This document shows positions 16,705 through 28,700 of a DNA stretch of 64,000 nt, one piece after another. Origin of the DNA: Treponema primitia ZAS-1 (GTDB lineage Bacteria; Spirochaetota; Spirochaetia; Treponematales; Breznakiellaceae); contig NZ_AEEA01000058.1 in NCBI RefSeq assembly GCF_000297095.1, forward strand, positions 62,001-126,000, read 5' to 3'. A model generated the notes under the pieces. The model searched no databases. It saw only the letters and a program-made list of their open reading frames with translations, and was not told the DNA's origin. Position 1 is the first letter of the stretch; each line of letters begins with the position of its first letter. Position numbers and translations under genes: made by a program.

Positions 16705-19700
16705 CTGAGAAATCAGTTGAGATACCGTACACCTTTTCTATCCGGTACTCCACCTCGCCATCCGGTGTGTAGAGCTCCAGCCTGAAACGTAATGGAACTG
16801 AAATATCCTTTTCAACAGCTTCTTCGCCGAAATCAAGGGGTGGTTCGTAACGGTTTCCCTCCAGGGGCGTCCAGCCATCGCCGGTATTTACAAACCATCT
16901 TTTACGCAGGGGCAAGCGGCGGCTGTACTGCCAAGGCTGGACCAAGGCCTCCAGGGTAAAGCTGTCCACGGGGAGTTCCGCGGTTTCCCGGTTAATCAGT
17001 ATATCTGCGCCTACGCTTCCCTTCTCCTGTACCATGATAAGGGGCTGAATAATGCCGCTGGGGGTACCGGATATTTCTACCCAGCCGGAAGGACCGTAGC
17101 GCCTCATATAGACTGCGGCGCCGCCGGGATAGTACTGAAGGTTGATCCCCACCCTATCCTCCACAAAAGCCCAAGAACCGGGCGCTGCAGCATTCTGAGG
17201 CAGGAAAATATAGACCACCGCATTCCGCTTTACCTGAAAACGGATCCGGACGCTTTCGTCAAGTTCCGCATCCCCCTCTTCCCAGAGTATATACTCTGCT
17301 CCCAAGGTATAGGAAGGAAGTTTTGCTATGGTCCCGTCATCAACGGCGTCTATCAGGGGCATTCCGTTCCGGGCATGGCTCATCACCGATCTGGGCATAC
17401 CGTTTATCAACGGCGAGTTAATAAGAACTGCCTCGCTAATATTCGGTGCAATCACCACGTTACTGGTTTGCCAGAGGCCAATGTTTCCCGCCCGGTCCCC
17501 TGCCCGGTAGCTGACTTGATAAGTTCCCGGTTCCGTAAACAGCAGCGGTTCCCGGTACTGTTCCGTACCGCCGCTGTTGATCCGGTATTCAATAAACGCG
17601 GTACCCGACAAGAGATCCCGGGCAGTAATAGTCAGTTCGGCCATGGCCTGGTCATAAACCGCCGAAGCCTCCGCATAGGGCGGCTCAAGATCAATTCTAA
17701 TATTCCGCCGCTGTGTTTCTTCTCGGTTTCCCGCTTTATCCAGGGCATACCAGGAGAAGCTGTGCCTCCCCTGAGCCGCCAAATATATTGGCCCTGAGTA
17801 GGCTGAAATCGAAGTCCAAATCCAGTCAACCCCGGACACATCATCCCAGGCATCCAGGGTGAGCGTAAGAGCTTGGTTATACCAGCCGCTTTCCGGCTCT
17901 TCGGAGGACAGGGTAAGAACGCTTTCCGGTAATCCCGTATCAATCTTAAACTGCCGCTGAACTTCCACTCCCCTAAGGCCGCGGCTGTCCACACCGTAGG
18001 CTCTGATACGATGTTCCCCGTCTTCCGGTAAAAACGGCGCCGGGTCATCTTCCCAGGGTCCGTCATCAAGCTGCATCAGGATCCCGGCGACATAGGTTTC
18101 CCGGTCGACGGCGGTAATTTCAATCTCCGGCGTCCAGGTATACCAACCATCAAACTCATCGCCCTCGTCGCCCTCGATCCGTATTTCTGTTACCGGCCCA
18201 TAAACATTAGCAGCGCCGTTAAAGGCCCGGATTGTACCATCCGTACCAGAGGCAAAAATCCGTTCATGGTAGAGAGCAAAACTGCTATACGGCTTCTCGT
18301 CCTGCCAAATCACAGCGCCCGTATACCGGTTCAAAACCATTAGACCATCCCGGCCGGCAATTACTGTTTTCTCCAAACCGTTTGCCGGAACAGCGCCGTC
18401 TATGCGGCGTGTCCATTGGAGTGTCAGCTCCTCCCGATCATAGGACCGGAGGATCCCGTTATCCAATACCGATACCCCTTCATCGGTCAGGGATAGTGCG
18501 ATCCCTGAATGCTGGGCATAGGAAATCCGCCGGGTTTCCTTCATTTCCCTGTCAAAGAGGACCAGGGAATTTTCGGTGATCACCGCACCGCCGCGGATAT
18601 CCGCAGCAGCGGCAAGGATCTTCTCCCCCGCATCCCAGGGCTTACCAACGCCGTAAAGGGGAACCAGTTTAGTATCGTCTATTGCATAGGCGGTACCGTA
18701 TCGCCATAGTACCGGAAGCTTAGTTTCTGTACCCTTCTTCTGTTCTTCAATTAAAGTTCCCCGTTCTGCGTTTCTAAAGAAGCGCCGATCCTTTGTTTCT
18801 TCAATAATAGTAGTACCATCGGTACTGATTGCCTGAATCTCCTCCCGGGACCAAAGCAGGGCGTCGCTATGAGGATTCCGGACTTCAAGAAGTCCTTCCT
18901 CGGTTAAGGCATAGAGTTTGCCACCTGCGTAGAGTACTTTTTTATAGGCGCCTTTAATATTCCAGACCAGGCCTCCGTCTCCTGCCATTAGAATGCTAAG
19001 ACTTTCACGGCCAAGAGCAATAATTTTATTCTCCGCCCCCAGGATCTGTATAACCGGGTCCTTCCCTTCATAGATCCAGGCGGTATCATCATTGGCGGGA
19101 AGATCCGTTCTTACCGACCATGTCTTTCCACCGTCTTTTCCTTCCTGCCCCCAAACTTCTTCCCATATCGTTATGGTAAAGGAGCGTCCGTCCTTCCAGC
19201 CCATCCGATCCTGTGCCTCAATATCTACCTGATATTGACCCTGTTCCAGGGGCCGTCCGCTTATTATCCCCTGGGGGGTCATGGTAAGTCCCGGGGGCAG
19301 GCTGCCCTGTTTCACGTGATATTCAACTTCTCCCCCGGCGTTCCGGCTTGAAAGCTCACCGTAATAGCTGACTTCCACCAACCCATCGGGAAGATTGGTA
19401 GTAGTAATACTGAAGGAGCTGCCTATGTGTACCGTTATTTCCGCAGTAGATTCAAAACCCCGGCTTGTGCCATGAATGACAATATTCCAAACGCCGTTCC
19501 CCGCAAAAGATTCCGCCCGGATACGCAAATTTAAGCGTTCATTGGGTTTCAGCTCCTCCCGGTCAAGGAACGCCGTAAACGGCGCTCCGGGCTCGCAGAC
19601 GACGCTTAGCGTAACCGTATCCGCATATCCCGTTATCACTATGGGAAGAATCTTTTCTTCTCCGGCGTTTAATTCCAGCCGCTCCGTACCGGGATGCATA

Positions 19701-22700
19701 TCAAAGCCCCTATCCTTTACCGTAAAGGCAAGGGCGTTACTTTCACCCCCCGAAGAAAGCACATGAATTTTACCACTTAGTCCGTTGTCGGGAACAACAA
19801 AAATCAATTCCCCATCGGACCACCGGGAAACCGGAACATCCTGCCCATTGAGGAACAGGGTTCCCTGTGATCCAAGACCATATCCGTAGATATGGACTTC
19901 ATCGCCCGTATAGGCTGCCCGGGGAACTACGCTGGTAAGAGCGGGAACGGGTGGAATATCCCGTACATTGGTAACTAATTCAAAGACCCTGCCCCCTTCT
20001 CCTTCAATGCGGGAACTATAAGAACCGGCCTTAGTGTTTTCCCTGACATAAATCCCTATTAGCCCTGTAAAATTTTCTGCGATGTTTTCTATCGCGTTTA
20101 CGGTAATTACCGGGAGGACAATTTCCAGTTCCTCCGGTTTATCCAACACCTTGAAAGACACGGCCCCCTCAAATCCGTTCACCGGACTTATCCCCAGGGC
20201 ATAATCTACTTTCCCGCCGGGAATGGTTTCAGCGGTCCGGGTATAAAGAGAGACCCTATAACCAGGTAGTAATACTGTTATGGGGAAAAGAGCCCTTTCA
20301 CCACCAGGGCCCTGGATGATAATTTTGCCTTCCTCCGTACTGTTTTGTTTTAGCCCGATTCCCGATCGGGGCGGCAGTATTACCCGCATTGTTCCTGAAC
20401 TCGTATCGGTTCCATCATTCAGGATTATCAGTTCTTCATCCCCCCAGAATACCCTGGTTCCGGGTACAAAACCACTTCCATATACGGTAAGGATATTCTC
20501 ACGTACGCCGTTTATTTCAGAGGGCTCCACAGCGGTCACCTCAGGTACGGGCCAGCTAATTTCCACTGCCAGCGTAAAGGGGCTGTTCAAAGCGCTATTA
20601 GCTTCATTAAAAAATTCGCAAGTGTATTCATAAAGACCGGGCCCCATAGATTCAGAAACACCCATATACCAAGGTATCTCCACGGTTGTTTCACTTACCT
20701 TAACGGGGGAAGCAAAATGCATATTAAGGAATTGATTTTGCTCAGGACCGGTATAACGAACCCCTATATACCCGGAAGCATCGGTGCTTTCATGAAAATT
20801 TTCGATCCTGGCCCTCAGGATACCTTCAATAAAATTGCCGATAAAACCATGTTCCCGGAAACGTTCTGCCAGGGCAACCGGACGATTGAAAACTGGTTTT
20901 TCCTGACCGGGCCGGAAAGATATCTCATCCGACCATGGCCCCGCTTGGTACTTATTATCCAGAGCGGTAACGGCAAAGGATATTTCCTGATCCGGCGTAT
21001 ACCCCGGAAGGCTGAGGGCAGTTATATTACCTACGTATACAATAGATTCTGTTTCGCCGCCATTTTCCCGGATTTTTACTTTATATCCTTCGGTGCGTCC
21101 GCCATTGGTATTATGCCAATGAAGCGTCAGAATTTCCGGATCCGTTTCTGCGATCCGCAATTCACCCGGCGCCAGCATGGGTAGAGCGCTCCTGTCCAGC
21201 AAAATTTTCCCCGGTGCATAGGCCGCAGGGGATAGATAGTCCTCCGGCCCTTCAAGCTGCGCGTAGATAAAGTATTCACCGTCGTAAAGATCCTGTACCG
21301 GAACCATCAGGTCAAATTGGCCATTGGGATCGATAGCATAGGTTCCCAATTCCAGTCCCGGAAGTTCCATCTCTTCCCGGGCAAAAATACGGATTCCCGT
21401 TTTCCCCTGTTCTGTTATTCCCCGGACCCGTACTGTACCGTTTACCCTTTCCGGTGTAACCGCCGGTTCGTGAAGCTCAAGCATGGGCATGGCCATACTG
21501 CCCAAGGCGCTTAATTGATAGGCGTCTTCCTCAAGCCCGCTTACCCGCAGCTGCCAGATCCCCGCTTCTGCAGAATGGATAACTAAAACAATACCGTTTT
21601 TCCCAACGATCGTTTCGGTTCCCTCATACCCTTCACGGTATTCCATTCCCGATGGAGAACTTACTGTTAATTGGGGCGCCCCTTCGATATACTCAAGCAA
21701 AACGATGAGCCGATCAAGGCCGCTGTCCGGGATTTTTTCTGTTCCGTTATATTCCTCATAGAGCATACTGAGAGGCGCTGTAATTTCCTTACCCTTTGGC
21801 GGAATAAAGAACCGATAGCTGACATCCTCATTACCACTCCGATCACTGCGATCCAGAGAATTGATGTCCTGATCTCCAAAGCTCCGGATATCCTTGATCC
21901 AACTCGGCTTTTCTATTTTGTAGCTCGACAGGGAACCAAAATCAAACTGTCCCGGTCCTACAAAAACACCCACAGTACCAATAACCGGTAACTCTACCGT
22001 TCCCTTGAATCCCGATTTCCCGTTACTAAACTGTCCAAATTCGGCGTTTACCTCCACTAGCCAGGTATTGCTTTCAGGAACCATTATAAGCGAGGTATTA
22101 ATAATAGCGCCCTTGCTTATACCGAATTTTACTCCTCCTTGGCCGGAGAAAATCGTTCTTCCGGATTTATCAAAGACATAAACAGTAACACCTCCTTCGA
22201 CAAAGGCAAGCTTCACATACACTTCTCCCACAAATCCCTTCGATCCCATTGCGGCGCTTAACCTGGCATTGATATCAAGTTTTCCCTTCAATATCATAGC
22301 TTTACCCTCAAAGGCCCAGGTACCGTTTTTTATATCAACCCAGGCGGCGGGAGTCATATCAAGAATAGTACCGCCATAGGCATCACCCACGTGCAGTCCC
22401 ACAGCAATCCGGGGACCCATATCGTTGAATAAACCCTTACCCGGCTGGGGTACCTCATCGGGGGGGCCATAAGCAATACCGCCGCTAATACCATTAAGAA
22501 ATAAGCCGGAATTGCCCAGGGGTATCCCTCCGGTGGCCAGCACATACGAAAAATAAGCCTGTTTTAGGCCTATAGAATAGGTTGGGCTTATTGTTGCAAA
22601 ACCAAGGTAAGCGGTGATATTTCCCGCTCCGGGAATAATGACCGAACCGCCGCCTTCCAGGGTATATCCTGTAGTATAACTAGCAAAACTAACTTTTACA

Positions 22701-25700
22701 TCATTAAAGGTCAAAGTCCCTACACTGAAGTTTGGCAGCTTAAATGCACCTCCGGAAATCTGTAAACCCTCAGAGGCGGATAGTTTTACTTTGTTCAGGG
22801 TAATATCTCCCTTCCCAATAAAATCCGGGAACTTTAGGCTTACCTTAGAAAAGCTAATCAGGTTTTCGGAAAATTCAAGCGCCGGTTTCTCCATAACCAG
22901 TTTAAACCCGGCAATTTCAGTTTCTACCTTTGACATCTCTATATCCCCAAGAAAAGCGCCGTCGCTGGGCCGAATTTTAGCATTTTTAATACCGATATAT
23001 TGGCCGCCAAAATCGCCGAATCCCTGGGGCAGCTGTATTTTACAGGACTTGAGGCTTATCAAAAATTGTCCCGAAGCATCCTTTTCAAAGAAAAGTTCTT
23101 CAATAGTTGCGGTAAATCCCACAAGAGTCATGTACCACGCCCCAATGCCACCATTGATATCCTGTATGGAACCATTCCATCCCAGCTTAAGGGCCCTCAT
23201 AGTTATCTCGGTATTGGCTAATCCCTTTGGATAGCTTGATGGCAGTTTAGCGCTGCCACTGATACTTATCCCGGATTCACTGAGGTTCAACCTGTTGAAG
23301 TTTACCCGGATCCCACCAAGGATGGAAAAAACAATTTCCGATCCAAGACCCGCATCAAAGGCCATCAATCCATCGCGGGTGGATAATTCCAGGGTCCTAA
23401 TAACCATTGACGAATTCCGTATACCATCCGGCAGTCCGGTACTACTAAACTGGATACTACCTCCTATATTAATTAAAAATTCCTGCCCCAAACCTTTCCT
23501 AAAATTTATACTTCCATTGGACAGATCTACCATTCCGAATATTTTAGCCGTTATACCGGAGGCGGCGATATTTACATCAAGTATTTCACCGTAGGTATTT
23601 ATGGTAAATTTCTGTATCCCCACAGCAAGTCCCCGCAGGCCTACGGGAAAGAAATCCGGAAACACCAACTCTCCTCCAACGGATATTTCCAGGGGTTTTC
23701 CCGCCGGTTTAGAAATACCCAACATGCCATTTCGTAATTCCATGGAACCGAATAATTTCTGAGCCGGCAGGACCGCAGAAGCAGCGGCGGATTTTAAACC
23801 CGATACAGTATCAAATTTCATAGCTATGGAAGTCCGCAGTCCTCCTATACCCTGGGGAAATTTATTTGCCGGAAGTATCACCGTTCCCGCCAGATCGAAT
23901 TCCATCACCCCGGATTTCAAAGATATCTCGATGACCACATCGGATAACTGCACGCATTGAAATGCATCATAGGGTTTGTTCTTTTCTGTGGAATATTTCG
24001 CCGAGAAGGACTGTATGGCGCCATCAAAACCTATTTTAAAATTACTGATCTTGACTTCCTTCGCATACAGAAATGCAGGAAAACAAGCCGGAAGAATCAG
24101 ATTACCCGATAGATTCAAAAATCCTGTTTGTTTCTTTTCGTTCCAGTCAATGCCTATGGAGAGCTTGGTAAATAGATTTCCAAGGGAATTGGCGGTTGGT
24201 AAAACCACAGAAGCTTTTAACCGGGTAATTTCCATGGCGGCGATATCATAGGTAAAAGTTTCGATCTTCAGGGCAGCTCCCACTAAACCCGCAGGCATAG
24301 AGCTGTTCAAGGTGATATTACCCCCTATGTCCATTGTCAGGGATTTCGCCCCTTCCTTACGCAGGGCAACATGCCCTTTCTTCAATACTATACCGTCCAC
24401 CCCGGGGATAATGCCTCCTTCAAGGCCATCCAAAGAAATGTCTATGGTCCCAAGGTTTCCATCGGAACGTATTTCAAAACTGTTGACCTTCGCTGTTTTT
24501 CCGGCGATAAAGGCCGGAAATTCCGGGTTGGCGAAATGGGCGGATCCGATAAATTTAATAGCCAATCCTGATTGGATTTGTACCTCATTCAGGGAGAAAT
24601 CAACCCCTAGGAAATTCATGAAAATATTCGTACTAATAGTAATATCGGAAAAGGCAAATTCCCCGGTTAGCGGGTTAAATTTAACCTGATCAACACGTGC
24701 ATTCTGAACCATATATTCCAGGGGGAATACCAGTTTTACTAACTCTGCTGTTATCCATGGCTGCCCCTGAGAATAGATAACCCTAACATCCCGAAATAGG
24801 AGATTCCAGACGCCGGTGAAGGGTACCGTATACTCTCCATTCAGGCACACATCCAAGGACAGTATACCGCCGCCAAGATCTACCCTGAAATCCCGGATCT
24901 GTATTTCCCTGGCTGATAATTCTCCCGGCATGACTTCGGGAAGGCGAATACTACCGGAGAAGTTTACTTCTTCGTTAACAATAGAAAAATTATTCAGAGT
25001 AAAATGCATATTCCAGAGTGTAAAAGGACTTATCTCGGTATTCTCTATACTAACTGTACCGGTATTTGCTATCCGCAGGTCGTGGACACTAATGCTTACC
25101 CTTTCCATGGACTCCGGAAGAACAATAGATGCCTGTTCTGCATGAAGACCAAGTTTATCCAGGGTGACGCTCTTTATACTAAAAGTAAAATTAAGGGCGG
25201 TAAAATCAAGCTGATCTATCTTTTTTTCTATCCAAAATCCCCCGTCGGGTTTAAAACCCACTGTATCAAAGGTAAAGGACTTACCCCCCAGGTAGGCAGG
25301 CAAAACAATAATCATCCCAGCTTCAATCCCCTTATCGGAGAACCGTGTTTCGCTTATCTTCGCTACAGTACCAAGGAGAGAAATCCTAAGATCCTGTGTT
25401 TGAACTACCTGCTGCAAAAGCTGCCCGTCAATACTAAGGGGAATCTCTCCGATATCGATTTCTATTTCCCGGAACAGGATCCGATTAGTTCCAATCCGTA
25501 TTCGGTCAACGTCAAACTTGATATCCCGTCCCCTTATGGACCAATCGCCAAATTGGTATACAAGTTCCGTATTCAAGGCGGTTCCGCTTACGCGGTAATC
25601 CGGAAGTATCCTGTATTTCCCCCCGGGAATTGCAATGTTCTGGCCAGGCCATTGCAGGAAAAGAACCCCGTCCAGAATAAGACCGTCATTTTCAATTCTG

Positions 25701-28700
25701 GAATTTTCCACCCCTATCACATACCCATTGGATGCGGTAAGGTTAAATCGCCGCTCTTCATTATTTCCTGTAAGAACCATGCCATCGGGATCAAAAATAA
25801 CGCCGCCAAAAAGAATATCCGGACCGTTGATCTCCTTCAATGAAACAAGGGGATAGGCTATTTCAAAAACATAGTTTCCATTCAGAACCTTCAGTGAAAC
25901 CCCATCTGCGGAGAGGGGTACATTTTGAAAGCGTAGAATGTCCTGTATCCCGTCCAGCGTACCGCTTGTAAGAAGACCATCCGCAGAAATTCTGGCTTCC
26001 GGAAACTCAATACTAAGCCCTCCCAGTTTTTCCGGAAGTCGGAGTGATCCCCGTCCCTTTATGCCCAGTCCGTCAAAGGCAAGGCTTTCATACCGGATCT
26101 CCCAGCCCGAAGCATAATATTTAAAGCTGCTCCCGGATAAACCTTCCGTTGATATACCCCGGTAATCAAGAGTCATTCCCGTAAAAGTAATATTCCCCGG
26201 ATTCAGGTTTAGAACTCCTTCTATTCTCCCCTTTCCTATTAGTATCTGCCCGCCATCAAAGCTGATATTTTCCGCCGTAATAAGGTTACCGGCTATGATA
26301 AATAGTTTTTCACCCTCGTACTCTCCGGTTATGGCGCCGTTAGGATTAAGCTGTACCCCGGGGAAATCCCAATATCCTCCACCTGCCTGATCCGTAATAC
26401 CATTTCCAAGTGGAAGAAAGGCATTACCCAAAAACCCGTCGGCGGTGATCTTCCCCGCGTTAATCTGAATTTGGCTGCCATATCCCGGGTCACCGAAAAA
26501 CACATCCCGTATTATTCCATTCTGCCAGACTTCATCTTTTCTGTTATTCCCCAGACCTAATCCGGTTATTACCTGTTGATTATCCCAAACGTCAATTATT
26601 CCTTCAGAGATAAGTATACCCGCCGTGGTTAACCATGCCTTTCCTGCATTTACCAAAAACCCATGAATGTCCGTGGTAAACCCTGTTATCTCTGCTCCGG
26701 TCTCCCAATCAATACCACTGTTAGTAAGAATTGTATTTTCCGTTCTATAGGCGCCATAAATTTCCGAACTGATAATCCCCGATACAAGCAGATTCCCCTG
26801 GATATCAAATTCGATCTTTGTCCCTTCAAATACCACACCGCTGGGACTGGTAATCTTAATATTTTCTGCAAAAAAATCCGGGCCATGATGCACAATGCCA
26901 TTCCAGCTGTCGATGGTAAAATTCCGTATCATCAATTCTCTGGGTTCATATCCGACAGGCAGTGATAAAGCCGCCTCGTAAATCTCCAAAGAACTGCCCC
27001 GGATCCCCCCTTTTTTCACCGTGTACACCGCCTTCCCAAGGGTAAGGTTCAAGGATTCTGCTGCCGGTATATCCAGGCGAGCGCTAAGATTCCGGCTCCC
27101 CTCTTCCATAGAGCTATCCTTAAGCCTGACACTACCCCCTTCTACGGGCGATTCCAGATAAATTAAACGGCTGGCCAAATACTGTTTGTTAAAGGAAATA
27201 TCATTCCCGTCAAACCATTCCTTTCCGTTCCGTAAAGCCAGGGACTCAACCCCTGTCAATGTAAATCCGGGATTTTCTTTTGCAGTACTAGTGATGTGTA
27301 CCGGAACGCCAATAGCAGCGCTCCCTGAGCTAAGCTGGATAAGCGGTGGAAATCCTATAGTGACGGATCCCAAGTTTATTGTTCTTTCCTGTTGAAGCCC
27401 GGCAATAACCATAGGCCGGGTATAAACCGCTTCCCCAAGACTCATTCCCCCGGTACGGTCTAAACTGAACCGTTCTCCTTCCAGGGTAAATTCGCCGGAC
27501 CTGAGCCCATACCTTCCTTGACCGGTCTGTCCCTTTTCAATGACACCGTCCTTTACGTTTAGTTCCTCAAGGAGTATTTCCCGCAGCGGATTCCGGACCT
27601 CAAGTCCTTCAATCACGGTAATTGTATAGACTGCAAGTGTATCAGGAACCTGTAGGGTAATATCTTCAAAGGAAATCCCCTCCGGGCTAATATGCTTCTT
27701 TCCGGAAAGCTGATATCCATTAATATTTTCCAAATAGGGTATGGAATAGGCATCGGGGATCACCGCACTACCGGTAGCACAAACGGCATAGAGTTCCGCT
27801 TGGTTCCCGGCGCCGTCATACCCCCGAACCACTACCGTATATACCCGGTCTTCATCCAGGGGAGTAACGATATACCCGGCTGCTTCAGGTCCGACAGTAT
27901 AGGTGCGGATGCGATCCTCATCGGCGACCAGTATGGTAATATGATCTATACCCGATTCGCCATCTCCTAATCCTTCCCAGCTTATGCTCTTGCCTTTGCC
28001 CATATAATCTTCAGCATCGGTGATGGTGAGGTAATTGCTCCCAAATTCCGGGGGAGCAAAATCGTATCCAAATGATTTTACACCAAACTTCCGGTTTCCT
28101 GCATAATCAATGGCACAGACTCCAATTTGTACTCTCCCGGATTTTTTCCCGCCAAGGATATTACGGAGATCCATCTGGACCTCCATATCTGTGGTAGGAT
28201 TCCAGGAAGAAATATCCCCCCAGGGCTCCTCCAAGGGTTCATCCTGCGGCAGAAGAATATACCGGTATTCGGAAACACCGGTCATGTCCGAAGGTTTATT
28301 CCACCGTATCAGGACGTTCCATTGATTATACCAGCGTGAACTATCCGCCTGTGGAACCGTCTGGATCCGCAGTTCTCCCGGCGCTTCAGTATCTATCCTG
28401 AACCGGTATTTTGCCCAGGAACCGGTCTTGGTGTTCCCACCAATACACTGCACAAATAAATTGTAGAATTCGTCTTCCCCATTATCATCCAATTCAATAG
28501 AAAGCTGCCCCTTTCCCTCCTGATCTATTTCTGTAATTTGCCCTTCCCGTACAAATTCCGGAGATCCTTCGTAACCATTCTGAATAAGCAGCTTTTCTAC
28601 CTTCCATTGGTACCCACTGATGCCCGATTTCATTTCGAAAGCAGGTGAGAAATTAAATTCCGCCCGGGACAAGGAACTTGCCTGTTCAGATCGATTCGCC

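Noticed and set aside
25004..25843. A 279-codon plus-strand frame opposite the giant gene
   Set aside because: It is antisense to the continuous giant frame, without a convincing start site or domain.
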